Source: Rhodobacter sp. | Lineage (GTDB): Bacteria > Pseudomonadota > Alphaproteobacteria > Rhodobacterales > Rhodobacteraceae | Length of the DNA: 64,000 nucleotides | Reading direction: 5' to 3' | Assembly (NCBI GenBank): GCA_030065095.1 | Contig: JASJDP010000007.1 | Location: 1 to 64,000, forward strand | Shown: positions 42,690 through 51,664 of the stretch, piece after piece | How the letters are laid out: each line of letters starts with the position of its first letter | How positions within the stretch are numbered: the stretch's first letter is position 1 | Notes under the pieces: model-generated | Database searches by the model: none | The model's input: the letters and a program-made list of their open reading frames with translations, nothing else | Told to the model about the DNA's origin: nothing | Translations under genes and position numbers: made by a program

Positions 42690-43781
42690 GTGTTCATAAC
42701 CGATCGCCGATGGCCATGGCCGGCGGACGCCCTGCGGCCCGCGCTGGTGGCCGGTTGTCTGCTCGCCTGTGCCTGTGTGAGAGGTCCTGACCCGGCGGTT
42801 TCATATGACCTGGCGCCCGTGCCCGTCGAGGACGTGGCAGAACCCCAAACCGCCGAACCTGTGTTGCTGGAACCGCCGGCGGATCCGCCGCGCCGGGGCC
42901 CGTTCGCCTTTCTGCGCCGCAACAGGGCACCCGCCCCTGCCGCGGACCCGGTAGAGGCGCTGCCGCCCGACGATCCGCCGCCGCCGGAGTTCCTGGTCGC
43001 GGATGTGCCGGCGCAGGCCGAGCCCGCCCCGGTGCCGCAGCCCTCGACCCGTCCGCGGCCCTTCGGCTTCCTGTTCAAGCGCGTGCCCGGCGAGGTCGCC
43101 GCCCCCGCGGCTGATCCGGAGGCAGAGCCAGGGGTGATCCTGGCCTCGGCGACGGGCGAGATCCCGGCCGAAGCGCTCGCGGACCCGGCAGTTCAGCCCG
43201 CCGTTTCCGACGCACCGCCCGTGGAAGCAGAGGAGTCGCCCCGCCGCCGCGGCGGGCTGTTCGGCCGCAACCGCCGCACCGCCGATACCGGTATGGCGGC
43301 ACCGACAGCGCCGGCCGGTCCACTGCCCTTTGGCACGGTTGCAGAGGCCTGCGGCCTGTCCAAGCGCGAGATGGGCACCGAGGTCGCGCGCTCGCCGGGG
43401 GCCGGCAAGTACCGGCTTTACGACACCGAACCGTCCAGCATCGCGCCGCGTACGCAATATGTGACCGGCTTCCGCAACGGCTGCGCCCGGAAATTCACCG
43501 CCTCGCTGGCGCTCTTCGGGTCGGCGGAAGTGCACGAGGCGACCCGTTACAATCCGCTGAACGCCAACCCCTATTCCAATACCGACGAGGCCTATGAAAA
43601 GGTCAAGTCCCGGGTCTGCGGCGTGCGGCGCGGCGAATTCTGCCCGGTAAACCGCATTGCCCGGCTGGAGCGTGACGCCGCGTTTGTCAGCGTTTACCGC
43701 GATTTCGGCTCGACGGGCGAATGGATGGAACTGTTTCTGCACAAGGGCCAACTGGTCACCTATCAGACGTTGACCCGCTGA
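42690..43781 (+). CDS. Putative lipoprotein with Pro-rich middle and conserved C-terminal domain
   Basis: A 363-residue protein. The N-terminus has a hydrophobic segment LRPALVAGCLLACACVRG with Cys residues in lipobox-like context (LLAC/LACAC). Residues about 35-200 are rich in Pro, Ala, Asp and Glu and probably disordered, with repeated small RRxGxF(G/L)xRNR clusters. The C-terminal 150 residues are well structured in appearance, with VAEACGLSKREMGTEVARSPGAGKYRLYD and two Cys (VCGVRRGEFCPVNRI). A GTG start at 42690 follows GGGGGAG. Typical of alphaproteobacterial envelope proteins; function unknown. Confidence 0.68.
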   Translation: MFITDRRWPWPADALRPALVAGCLLACACVRGPDPAVSYDLAPVPVEDVAEPQTAEPVLLEPPADPPRRGPFAFLRRNRAPAPAADPVEALPPDDPPPPEFLVADVPAQAEPAPVPQPSTRPRPFGFLFKRVPGEVAAPAADPEAEPGVILASATGEIPAEALADPAVQPAVSDAPPVEAEESPRRRGGLFGRNRRTADTGMAAPTAPAGPLPFGTVAEACGLSKREMGTEVARSPGAGKYRLYDTEPSSIAPRTQYVTGFRNGCARKFTASLALFGSAEVHEATRYNPLNANPYSNTDEAYEKVKSRVCGVRRGEFCPVNRIARLERDAAFVSVYRDFGSTGEWMELFLHKGQLVTYQTLTR

Positions 43782-43797
43782 CGCCCCCGCGCAAGCC

Positions 43798-44004
43798 TCA
43801 CCAGTGGGGTGGTTTCTGATCGGCCAGCGGGATCGATCCGGCCGCATCCGCCTCGCGTTCGGCCTCGCGCCGCATCAGCATCTCGACCCGCCGCGAAAGC
43901 CGCGCGATCTCGGTCTCGTGACGCGCGACCACATCCGACAACTCGTCGGACATGCGTTGCAGATGCGCGACCTGTTCCTCAAGACCGTGAATGCGATCCG
44001 CCAT
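43798..44004 (-). CDS. slyX: SlyX family protein
   Basis: A 68-residue protein that is almost entirely one amphipathic helix, MADRIHGLEEQVAHLQRMSDELSDVV...EIARLSRRVEMLMRREAERE, a coiled coil with heptad leucines. It ends in the SlyX-type PPHW. SlyX proteins are small coiled-coil proteins of unclear role. It is convergent with the lipoprotein gene (17 bp apart) and divergent from hisS. Confidence 0.82.
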   Translation of the reverse strand: MADRIHGLEEQVAHLQRMSDELSDVVARHETEIARLSRRVEMLMRREAEREADAAGSIPLADQKPPHW

Positions 44005-44150
44005 AGCCTGCCTCCCGTCCCCAGCCCGAACCCTATACGAGTCATACAGAACTCATCTGGAATTCCGACCCCGAATCCGGCCGATCCTTGCCCCCCACGC
44101 AGCCTTCGGCTAGACCGCGCCGCGACCCCACGGCGGATGGACACGACCTG

Positions 44151-45815
44151 ATGGCGAAGCAGAAAAAACAGCCGCGGCCGAAGGCCGAGGTGCCCAAGGG
44201 TTTCCGCGACTATTTCGGCGCGGAGGTGGCCGAGCGCGACGCGATGCTGGCCCGGATCGCCGAGGTCTATCACCGCTACGGTTTCGACGCTTTGGAGTCT
44301 TCGGCTGTCGAAACCCTGGACGCGCTTGGGAAATATCTACCGGATGTCGACCGTCCCCATGCCGGCGTTTTCGCCTGGCAGGAGGACGACGACGCCTGGG
44401 TGGCGCTGCGCTATGACCTGACCGCACCGCTGGCGCGGGTCTATGCCCAGCACCGCAACGACCTGCCCACGCCCTACAGGCGCTATTCCATGGGCCCGGT
44501 CTGGCGCAACGAAAAGCCCGGCCCGGGGCGGTTTCGCCAGTTTTATCAATGCGATGCGGATACGGTCGGTACGGCGACAGTTGCCGCCGACGCCGAGATT
44601 TGCGCGATGCTCGCCGACACACTCGAGGCGGTCGGCATCGCGCGCGGCGACTACATCGTGCGGATTAACAACCGAAAAGTTCTGAACGGCGTGATGGAGG
44701 TTGCCGGTATCCTCGACCCCGCCGACCCAGACAAATATGCCCACGAGCGCGGCATCGTCCTGCGTGCCATCGATAAACTAGACCGGCTCGGGCCGGAAGG
44801 TGTGCACGCGTTGCTCGGCAAGGGCCGCAAGGACGAAAGCGGCGACTTCACCGAGGGCGCGGGACTCTCCGATGATCAAGCGAAGACCGTAATGGCGTTT
44901 GTCGGTGCTAATTCCGAGATCGATTCTCGCTTGAAAGAGCAAGCAAAAATCGCGCGCGATGTGTCGCCCGACTATGCCGACCAATTGGATTATGCTTGGA
45001 TGACCAACGACAGTTGGCTTCGCTACGTTTTGTCGCTTCAAGATACGCAGGGCGGCCAAATCCGAAACGCCAACACACTTGTCTACCTTGCAGATATTGT
45101 CCGGGAAACTGCAATTGGGCGGGAAGGCGTTTCCGAGTTGAGCCAGATTGCGGAACTGCTCGACGCTCAGGGCTACGGCCCCGACCGCATCGTCATCGAC
45201 CCCTCGGTCGTGCGCGGCCTCGGCTACTATACCGGCCCGGTCTTCGAGGCCGAGCTGACCTTTGAAATCCTCGACGAAAAGGGCCGCCCGCGCCAGTTCG
45301 GTTCGGTTGCCGGGGGCGGGCGCTACGACGACCTTGTCAAACGCTTCACCGGGCAGGAGGTGCCGGCAACCGGCATCTCGATCGGAGTCGACCGGCTGTT
45401 GGCCGCGTTGCGGGAAAAGGGCCGGATCGGCAACACGGCGCAGGGGCCGGTGCTGGTGACGGTGATGGACCGGGACCGGATGGCGGACTATCAGGCGATG
45501 GCCACCGAACTGCGCAATGCCGGCATCCGGGCAGAGGTGTATCTGGGCAACCCGAAGAACTTCGGCAACCAGCTTAAATACGCCGACAAACGCAACTGTC
45601 CGCTGGCGATCATCGAAGGTTCCGACGAAAGGGACCGCGGCGTCGTTCTGGTCAAGGACCTTGTGCTGGGCAAACATCTGGCCGCCGAGATCACGTCGAA
45701 CGAGGAATGGAAAGAGCAGCCGGCCCAGCAAGAGGTGCTGCGCGTCGATCTGGCCACCGTCATCTCGACATATATCGGTGAGACCGAAACGAACCTTGAC
45801 GGACAGCCAGGATGA
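44151..45815 (+). CDS. hisS: Histidyl-tRNA synthetase (alpha-type) with atypical inserted segment
   Basis: A 554-residue class II synthetase charging tRNA-His. Motif 1 region [20 protein letters not shown], motif 2 [32 protein letters not shown], the HisA box [17 protein letters not shown] and motif 3 [15 protein letters not shown] are present, followed by the anticodon domain. It is about 50 residues longer than the roughly 500 expected. The extra part lies near residues 243-325, where DNA at 44881-45120 is about 51 percent GC by my count against about 72 percent at 45181-45240. First gene of hisS-hisZ-hisG with ATGA overlaps. Confidence 0.94.
   Translation: MAKQKKQPRPKAEVPKGFRDYFGAEVAERDAMLARIAEVYHRYGFDALESSAVETLDALGKYLPDVDRPHAGVFAWQEDDDAWVALRYDLTAPLARVYAQHRNDLPTPYRRYSMGPVWRNEKPGPGRFRQFYQCDADTVGTATVAADAEICAMLADTLEAVGIARGDYIVRINNRKVLNGVMEVAGILDPADPDKYAHERGIVLRAIDKLDRLGPEGVHALLGKGRKDESGDFTEGAGLSDDQAKTVMAFVGANSEIDSRLKEQAKIARDVSPDYADQLDYAWMTNDSWLRYVLSLQDTQGGQIRNANTLVYLADIVRETAIGREGVSELSQIAELLDAQGYGPDRIVIDPSVVRGLGYYTGPVFEAELTFEILDEKGRPRQFGSVAGGGRYDDLVKRFTGQEVPATGISIGVDRLLAALREKGRIGNTAQGPVLVTVMDRDRMADYQAMATELRNAGIRAEVYLGNPKNFGNQLKYADKRNCPLAIIEGSDERDRGVVLVKDLVLGKHLAAEITSNEEWKEQPAQQEVLRVDLATVISTYIGETETNLDGQPG
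44881..45125 (+). other. Low-GC segment inside hisS, probable inserted or replaced region
   Basis: The reading frame stays open but base use changes abruptly: codons such as ATT, GCT, TTG, CAA and GAT, rare in the neighbours, become common. Encoded residues ([12 protein letters not shown]... to [13 protein letters not shown]) lie in the insertion domain between motif 2 and the HisA box. The edges blend back into conserved [15 protein letters not shown] before and [14 protein letters not shown] after. Suggests recombination with a foreign hisS or a gained domain. Confidence 0.6.
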
Positions 45816-46909
45816 CGGCCACGCCCGGCCGCGCGCTGGAGGCCGAACAGGCGCGGCTGGTCGTGCGGTTCCTGGCCGAGGGCGCAGAGCTGGTGGACCC
45901 GCCGGTGCTGCAACCGGCCGAAACGCTGCTGGATCTTTACGGCGAGGACATCCGGGCGCGGGCCTACGTCACGCGTGATCCGCTGGCAGGGGAGCTTATG
46001 CTGCGGCCCGACTTCACCGTCCCGGTGGTGCAGATGCACATCGCCGGCACGGCGGCGTCGGCTCGGTATGTCTATGCGGGCAAGGTATTCCGGGTACAGG
46101 AGCAAGGGGTCGAGCGCCCGTCGGAATACGATCAGGTGGGCTTCGAGATTTTCGACAGCGCGGACCCGGCTGCCTCGGATGCTGCGGTCTTCGCCCTGTT
46201 CTCCGAGGTGCTTGCGCCGCTTCGGCTGCGGGCGGCGACCGGCGATATCGGCGTGCTCATGGCGGCGGTTCAGGGGCTGTCCACATCCGAACGGCGCAAG
46301 GCGGCCCTGTCGCGGCACATCTGGCGGCCCCGGCGGTTCCGCGCTTTGCTTGACCGGTTCGGGGGGCGCAGCCCGGTGCCGCCGACGCGCGCAGCATTGT
46401 TGCAGCGCGTGGCGGCGGGCGAGGACGTTTTCGCAGAGGCCGGGCCGATAATCGGGCAACGCAGCCGGGGGGAGATCGAGGCGCGGGTCGAGGCCCTGGC
46501 GGCCGATGCGGCCGAACCGCCGGTCTCGGCGGGCGAGGTGGAACTGCTCGACGAGATCACCGGCCTGCGGGAAAAGGCCCCGAACGCGCTGGAACGGTTG
46601 CGGGACGTGGCGGTGGACCTGCCATCCATCTCTGGTGCGGTCGAGCGGCTGGCGGCACGGCTGGATGCGCTGACCGCGCGCGGGGTCGATGTGCACACGC
46701 TCGATTTCGAGGGCAGCTATGGCCGGACGCAGATGGAATACTATGACGGCTTCGTCTTTGGTTTCTATGCCGAGACGCGGCCCGACCTGCCGCCGGTGGC
46801 GACCGGCGGGCGCTATGACGCGCTGACCCGGGCCTTGGGCGAGGCGGGCGCGGTGCCCGCCGTGGGCGGCGTGATCCGCCCGGCCCTGACGCTGGAGCTG
46901 GCGCGATGA
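45812..46909 (+). CDS. hisZ: ATP phosphoribosyltransferase regulatory subunit
   Basis: A 365-residue HisRS-like paralogue that is catalytically inactive as a synthetase and instead activates and gives feedback control to short-form HisG in histidine synthesis. Class II core segments remain: [45 protein letters not shown]....QVGFEIF, and [12 protein letters not shown]...[19 protein letters not shown]. It overlaps hisS and hisG by ATGA on both sides, so subunit ratio is coupled. Confidence 0.93.
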   Translation: MTATPGRALEAEQARLVVRFLAEGAELVDPPVLQPAETLLDLYGEDIRARAYVTRDPLAGELMLRPDFTVPVVQMHIAGTAASARYVYAGKVFRVQEQGVERPSEYDQVGFEIFDSADPAASDAAVFALFSEVLAPLRLRAATGDIGVLMAAVQGLSTSERRKAALSRHIWRPRRFRALLDRFGGRSPVPPTRAALLQRVAAGEDVFAEAGPIIGQRSRGEIEARVEALAADAAEPPVSAGEVELLDEITGLREKAPNALERLRDVAVDLPSISGAVERLAARLDALTARGVDVHTLDFEGSYGRTQMEYYDGFVFGFYAETRPDLPPVATGGRYDALTRALGEAGAVPAVGGVIRPALTLELAR

Positions 46910-47598
46910 CGCTAAAGCTCGGGGTTCCGTCCAAGGGCCGGTTGATGGACAAGACCTTCGACTGGTTCGGCGCGCGGGGGGTCGGCCTGTCGCTCAGCGG
47001 CGCCGACCGCGAATATGCCGGGGCGGTCGAGGGCGTGGCCGGGGTCGAGCTGGTACTCTTGTCCGCCGGAGAAATCCCGCGAGAGCTGGAGGCGGGGCGG
47101 ATTCACCTCGGCGTGACCGGGTCGGACATGGTGCGCGAGAGGCTGGCGCATTGGGAAGACCGGGTGGCGGAACTGGCACAGCTGGGCTTCGGGCAGGCGG
47201 ATCTGGTGATCGCGGTGCCGGCGGCCTGGGTGGATGTGGATACGCTCGACGATCTCGACGCCGCGGCGGCGGCGTTCCGGCGGCTCCACGGGCACCGCCT
47301 GCGGATCGCGACGAAATACCATCGGCTGGTGCGCGAGTTCCTGAAGCTGCACGGGGTGGCGGATTACGTGCTGGTCGACAGCCAGGGCGCGACCGAAGGG
47401 ACGGTGAAGAACCTGACCGCCGAGGCGATCGCCGACATCACCTCGACCGGCGAGACGCTCAGGGCGAACCATCTGAAGGTGCTGGCGGACGGTGTGGTCC
47501 ACCGCAGCCAGGCGACGCTGTTTCGGTCGCGCGGGGCGGTGTGGGGCGAGGCGGAGACGGCGGCGTTCAATGGACTGATGGAGACGCTGGAGGGGTGA
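46906..47598 (+). CDS. hisG: ATP phosphoribosyltransferase, short form
   Basis: A 230-residue catalytic subunit of the first step of histidine synthesis. It starts KLGVPSKGRLMDKTFDWFGARG, has AGEIPRELEAGRIHLGVTGSDMV near 64 and the PRPP-binding VDSQGATEGTVKNL near 155. The missing C-terminal regulatory domain shows it is the short HisG that needs HisZ, encoded just upstream. The remaining his genes are not in the window. It ends at the border of an AT-rich island. Confidence 0.94.
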   Translation: MTLKLGVPSKGRLMDKTFDWFGARGVGLSLSGADREYAGAVEGVAGVELVLLSAGEIPRELEAGRIHLGVTGSDMVRERLAHWEDRVAELAQLGFGQADLVIAVPAAWVDVDTLDDLDAAAAAFRRLHGHRLRIATKYHRLVREFLKLHGVADYVLVDSQGATEGTVKNLTAEAIADITSTGETLRANHLKVLADGVVHRSQATLFRSRGAVWGEAETAAFNGLMETLEG

Positions 47599-48042
47599 GG
47601 GCCGTGGCGTTTCCATCGGGACGGGGCGTCAAGCTGCTGTAATCAGGTTAGATAACGCTAACAACTTGTGACCACCTCTGGGCTCGGCACTTGGTGGAAC
47701 GAAACTGCGTTAAAGCGCAACAATGCTGGAACTTGCGAGAAACCCGCCATTCTCACCGCGAGTATTTGTTTTATCCTCACGAGGGGCTTACTTGGTCAGC
47801 GGCGTGCTGAAACACACCCTACACTTGCGGAGACAGAAAAGGTCAGCAGTGCCGGATATCCCTGTGCAATCTGCAAGAGAAGGTACCGTCGAAAGACCGA
47901 GAAATAGATTCGAGAAGAAATGAACTTCGAATTTTCCACCTTTTTTGTTATTATATGTTGTCGAGAGCGGATGCTCGCCACGATCATTTGAGCCGGATCG
48001 AACAACAGGTGCATTCCGCTGCTGGAATGCATTGGGGGAGAG
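47599..48042. other. AT-rich intergenic region at the left side of the island
   Basis: About 440 bp in which GC content falls sharply (42 percent in 47881-47940 by my count). Short frames here show no recognisable protein. It contains a candidate promoter for the orphan gene: TTCGAA at 47926-47931 with TATTAT at 47949-47954 (17-bp spacing), in an unusual T-rich tract. No integrase, tRNA or clear flanking repeat was seen. Confidence 0.5.
48010..48031 (+). promoter_or_regulatory. Inverted repeat abutting the ribosome site of the orphan gene
   Basis: TGCATTCC-GCTGCT-GGAATGCA is a perfect 8-bp inverted repeat lying in the 5' leader, ending three bases before GGGGGAG (48034-48040), the ribosome-binding site of the gene at 48043. 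It could be an operator or an RNA hairpin controlling translation. Confidence 0.5.
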
Positions 48043-48939
48043 ATGGCGAGAAAACCTCAGTTGAAAGTTGCCAACTCATCGGGCCAGGAGAGCGATTTCT
48101 CTGTACGGCGTCTTGCCGAGGATATTCGAGGTGCCGATGCGAGTTTTGAACAGGCGATCGACATTTCCAGACAGCTGTTGGGCGATGCTCGGTCGGAAGA
48201 GCTTGAATTCATTACAACTGACGATATCAGACACTGGCTGCTTGAGCGCGATCCGCGCGTTTTATCGACACCGACGCGGCGGTCCCGATTTGAACTTGCG
48301 TCGTTATTGAGGCGGATTCCGCACGATGCAGATGTGGGTTGGATTGTCCCTTTGATCGAGGCCCTCAATGACGGCGTCCTAACCGCAGACGAAGCCGGTC
48401 AGATACCCTTCCCTCTGCAAAAGGACAGTGACGAGAAAGAAAGGGATATTGACGAAGAGAGGCGGGATTTCATCAAACGAATCGCTGACGGCATAACGGT
48501 ACCCGGCGGCACACCCCACCCATGGCCAAGGTCCGGGGACCGATTCAAGAAGACGCCCGGCAATAAGAAATGGAAGTGGGACCATTTCGCAAAACCAAGG
48601 AAACCTGTGGCATTGGACGTTATTTGGCTTTCCGAACCTGAGAAAACCAGATGGTTCCCTCCGGAAGAGCAAGAGCACAGTACCCGAGTGACGAAGTGCG
48701 ATCAACTTTTCTTAATTCATGCGTATATATCCGAGAAATATGACACGTGTAAACAAGTAAAATTCCAGGAGATGTTTGATAAGTCAAGAAAATCTGCGGC
48801 AGAGAATGCACTTGGCATTTGCAATGCCCTCAAGGGGCAATGTGTTCCTGTGCCCTCTACAGGATCTGTAAGATGGGGTTGCAGGAATGGATATGGCCAT
48901 ATTAACACACAAATTGAGTTTCGTTGTATTTGCGCCTGA
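48043..48939 (+). CDS. Orphan protein of unknown function on AT-rich island
   Basis: A 298-residue protein I do not recognise. The N-terminal half (1-150) is charged and mostly helical (FEQAIDISRQLLGDARSEE, FITTDDIRHWLLERDPRV, RSRFELASLLRRI). The middle is Pro/Trp/Lys-rich (PHPWPRSGDRFKK..KWKWDHFAKPRKP). The C-terminal 80 residues hold seven Cys (TKCDQL, DTCKQV, GICNALKGQCV, WGCRNGYGH, FRCIC), which might form a zinc site. No signal peptide is present. GC falls to about 35 percent at 48721-48780. A strong GGGGGAG site precedes the ATG. Composition unlike all neighbours argues for recent acquisition. Confidence 0.65.
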   Translation: MARKPQLKVANSSGQESDFSVRRLAEDIRGADASFEQAIDISRQLLGDARSEELEFITTDDIRHWLLERDPRVLSTPTRRSRFELASLLRRIPHDADVGWIVPLIEALNDGVLTADEAGQIPFPLQKDSDEKERDIDEERRDFIKRIADGITVPGGTPHPWPRSGDRFKKTPGNKKWKWDHFAKPRKPVALDVIWLSEPEKTRWFPPEEQEHSTRVTKCDQLFLIHAYISEKYDTCKQVKFQEMFDKSRKSAAENALGICNALKGQCVPVPSTGSVRWGCRNGYGHINTQIEFRCICA

Positions 48940-49120
48940 TTGGTACTGAGAGATTAAGATTTCGCACTCTGCCGCGAAACCAAGCGGTTCTGTTTATTGA
49001 GAAAGCTTAGGGTGGAGTTTCCGCCCCGCTCCCTCGACACGGCTATGATGAAATAAATTCCCTACTTCGGCACACTGCTCTATGCATCGTGCCGCAGGTC
49101 TGAGCCCGGCTTCGAGAGGT

Positions 49121-49141
49121 GGGTGCGCAGACGGCGCACCC
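49121..49141 (-). terminator. Hairpin after the aldehyde dehydrogenase gene
   Basis: GGGTGCGC-AGACG-GCGCACCC, an 8-bp stem 15 bp past the dehydrogenase stop. There is no U-run, so it is either a weak terminator or an RNA end-protecting hairpin. It also marks the right border of the AT-rich island. Confidence 0.45.
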
Positions 49142-49156
49142 AGGTTGTGGAACGGT

Positions 49157-50596
49157 CTACTCCGCCGCCCAGCCGCTGACGGCCTTGACCTCGCAGAACT
49201 CCTCGATGCCCCAGACGCCGCCCTCGCGGCCGTTGCCGCTGGCCTTGACGCCGCCGAAGGGGCTGCCCGCGCCGCGGGACTGGCCGTTCATCTCGATCAT
49301 GCCCGCATTGAGCCTGCGCGCCAGGCGGACCCGGCGGGCGTCGTCGGTGGACTGCACGTAGTTCGTCAGCCCATAGGGCGTGTCGTTGGCGATGGCGATC
49401 GCCTCGTCCTCGGTCTCGAAGGGCAGGATCGACAGGACCGGGCCGAAGATTTCCTCGCGTGCGATGGTCATGTCGTTGGACACATCGGCAAAGACCGTGG
49501 GGCGGACGAAATAGCCGCGGTTGAATCCCTCTGGCCGACCGGTGCCGCCGGCGACCAGACGGGCGCCCTCGTCGATACCTGTCTGGATCAGGTCCTGGAT
49601 CTTGGCGTACTGCGTCTCGCTGACCACCGGACCCATGTGGCGGCCTGCGTCGTGGGCATTGCCGACGGCCATCTTCTCGGCCACCTCGCGGGCGGTTTCG
49701 ACGGCTGCGTCATAGCGGCCCCTTTGGACCAGCATCCGTGTGGGCGCGTTGCAGGACTGGCCGGTGTTGTTGAAGACATGCAGCGTGCCGCGCTTGACGG
49801 CCTTTTCGTCGGCGTCGTCGAAGATGATGTTGGCGCCCTTGCCGCCAAGCTCCAGGCTGACGCGCTTGAACGTGTCGGCGGCGTTTTTCGAGATCAGCGC
49901 GCCGGCGCGGGTGGAGCCGGTGAAGGAAATCATCTCGACATCGGGGTGGCGCGACAGCTGGGTGCCGACGCCGGGGCCGTCGCCGTTGACGAGGTTGAAG
50001 ACGCCCTTTGGAAATCCGGCCTGATCCACGAACTCGGCGAAAAGCAGGGATGAGAGCGGCGCGATCTCAGACGGTTTCAGGACGCAGGTGCACCCCACGG
50101 CCAGGGCCGGGATCACCTTGAGCGTGACCTGGTTCATCGGCCAGTTCCACGGCGTGATCATGCCGACGACGCCGATCGGTTCATAGATGATGCGGTCGGT
50201 GGGGGCGTGCGGGCCAAGCGGGCGGACGTGATCGAACGTCTCGTAGGCGCGCAGAAAGTTCTTGATGTGCCAGAGGCCTGCGCCGACCTGCTGTTCGCGC
50301 GACATGTCGATGGGCGCGCCCATTTCTGCGGTGATCGCCTGGGCCATGTCCTCGGCCCGGGCCTTGTAGACATCGTAGAGTTTCTTAAGGAGCACCAGGC
50401 GCTCTTGTTTCGCCGCGAAGGACCAGCCGGGAAACGCGGCGCAGGCGGCGGCGACGGCGGCGTCGGTATCGGCCCGATCGCCCAGCGAGATCACGGCGCA
50501 GGGTTCCTCGGTCGAGGGATCGATCACGTCGAAATCGTTGGCCCGGGCCGGATCGACCCATCGGCCGTCGATGTAGAACTGGCGTTTTTCGATCAT
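49157..50596 (-). CDS. NAD(P)-dependent aldehyde dehydrogenase
   Basis: A 479-residue ALDH-superfamily enzyme oxidising an aldehyde to its acid. It has GVVGMITPWNWPMNQVTLKVIPALAVG with the catalytic Asn, SFTGSTRAGALISKNAA in the cofactor-binding region, the general-base motif LELGGKGANIIFDDAD (Glu) and the nucleophile in NNTGQSCNAPTRMLV (Cys). Later EEIFGPVLSILPF and TPYGLTNYVQS are standard. Substrate is not evident from neighbours. It is divergent from the peroxiredoxin gene across 114 bp. Confidence 0.93.
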   Translation of the reverse strand: MIEKRQFYIDGRWVDPARANDFDVIDPSTEEPCAVISLGDRADTDAAVAAACAAFPGWSFAAKQERLVLLKKLYDVYKARAEDMAQAITAEMGAPIDMSREQQVGAGLWHIKNFLRAYETFDHVRPLGPHAPTDRIIYEPIGVVGMITPWNWPMNQVTLKVIPALAVGCTCVLKPSEIAPLSSLLFAEFVDQAGFPKGVFNLVNGDGPGVGTQLSRHPDVEMISFTGSTRAGALISKNAADTFKRVSLELGGKGANIIFDDADEKAVKRGTLHVFNNTGQSCNAPTRMLVQRGRYDAAVETAREVAEKMAVGNAHDAGRHMGPVVSETQYAKIQDLIQTGIDEGARLVAGGTGRPEGFNRGYFVRPTVFADVSNDMTIAREEIFGPVLSILPFETEDEAIAIANDTPYGLTNYVQSTDDARRVRLARRLNAGMIEMNGQSRGAGSPFGGVKASGNGREGGVWGIEEFCEVKAVSGWAAE

Positions 50597-50710
50597 GGCG
50601 TCCTCCGTTGGCTGCGAGACACCTTGTCACTGGGCCGTTTCGTCCGCAAGTAGTGTAGAAGGCGCTATCGCGGACCCCGGGCGCCGGGCCGAAAAAGAGG
50701 AGTTGCCCCC

Positions 50711-51364
50711 ATGTCACTGCGCATCAACGAGACCGTTCCGAATTTCATGGCCGAAACCAGCCAAGGCACGATCACATTCCATGACTGGATCGGCGACAGC
50801 TGGGCGATCCTGTTTTCCCATCCGAAGGATTTCACGCCCGTCTGCACCACCGAGTTCGGTGCCGTCGCGCAACTGGCGGATGAGTGGACAAAGCGGAACT
50901 GCAAGGTGATCGGCGTCTCAGTGGACGGGGTCGAGGACCACAAGGGATGGATCAAGGATATCGAGAAGGTCGGCGGGGCCGATGTGGGCTTTCCGATCAT
51001 CGCCGATGAAGGGCTGTCGGTGTCGAAGGCGTTCAACATGCTGCCCGCCGAGGCCTATTTGCCCGACGGCCGCACGCCTGCCGATACGGCGACGGTGCGG
51101 GCGGTGTTCATCATCGGGCCGGACAAGCAGCTGAAGCTCAGCATGACCTATCCGATGACCGTGGGCCGTAACTTTGCCGAAGTGCTGCGCGCGTTGGACG
51201 CACTGCAGACCTCGGCCAGAGAGAACATCGCGACGCCGGCGAACTGGACCGTAGGCCAGGACGTGATCATCCCCGTGGCGGTCAGCGACGAGGACGCCAA
51301 GGCGAAGTACGGCGAGTTCGAAACCGTTCTGCCATATCTGCGCAAGGCGAAGCTGCCGGCGTAG
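50711..51364 (+). CDS. 1-Cys peroxiredoxin (Prx6 type)
   Basis: A 217-residue peroxidase reducing H2O2 and organic peroxides. The peroxidatic Cys lies in HPKDFTPVCTTEFGAVA near residue 47, and the long C-terminal domain (FAEVLRALDALQ...IPVAVSDEDAKAKYG) is that of the Prx6 subfamily. No resolving Cys follows at the usual AhpC position; one other Cys (NCKVIGVSVDG) is buried in type. GAGGAG precedes the ATG. Single gene divergent from the aldehyde dehydrogenase. Confidence 0.93.
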   Translation: MSLRINETVPNFMAETSQGTITFHDWIGDSWAILFSHPKDFTPVCTTEFGAVAQLADEWTKRNCKVIGVSVDGVEDHKGWIKDIEKVGGADVGFPIIADEGLSVSKAFNMLPAEAYLPDGRTPADTATVRAVFIIGPDKQLKLSMTYPMTVGRNFAEVLRALDALQTSARENIATPANWTVGQDVIIPVAVSDEDAKAKYGEFETVLPYLRKAKLPA

Positions 51365-51664
51365 GACCGGCCAACCGGTGCCGCGCCTGCCGCGCGGCGC
51401 CGATTTTTTTTGTCCTCACCTCAGGTTGCGGGTATTCGCCGCGGGCATGTTTCGCGGGGCCGAATGCTTAGCCGCAACGCCGTAGGTGCCGGATTTCGTT
51501 CAAGACCTGCGTTAACGGTTTGCTTGGAAGGACGGACGGCACCGTGCGAGGCCTGAAACCAGGGCCTGCCGCCGGAGTGCGCCTGAAGCGCAAGGCTGGT
51601 CTTGGCCTTGAATGGACGTCGTCGCAGTCCGCGCGGACTCATCAAGGGGCGAAGCCCCGCCCCG
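51365..51664. other. Intergenic region with conserved hairpin repeat
   Basis: A 300-bp stretch between the convergent peroxiredoxin and L,D-transpeptidase genes. No gene is seen. Near its right end, 51644-51662 holds ATCAAGGGGCGAAGCCCCGCC; read on the minus strand this is a GGGGC-TTC-GCCCC hairpin three bases after the transpeptidase stop, followed by TTGATG. It resembles the element at 28002-28027. Confidence 0.5.

Noticed and set aside
42690-43781. Possible fusion with dnaE or a replication role for the lipoprotein
   Set aside because: Separate promoter-sized gap, own start and a signal-type N-terminus; proximity alone is not evidence.
47668-47907. 79-codon plus-strand frame on the AT-rich island
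   Set aside because: Begins without a ribosome site and has no family features; the region looks non-coding.
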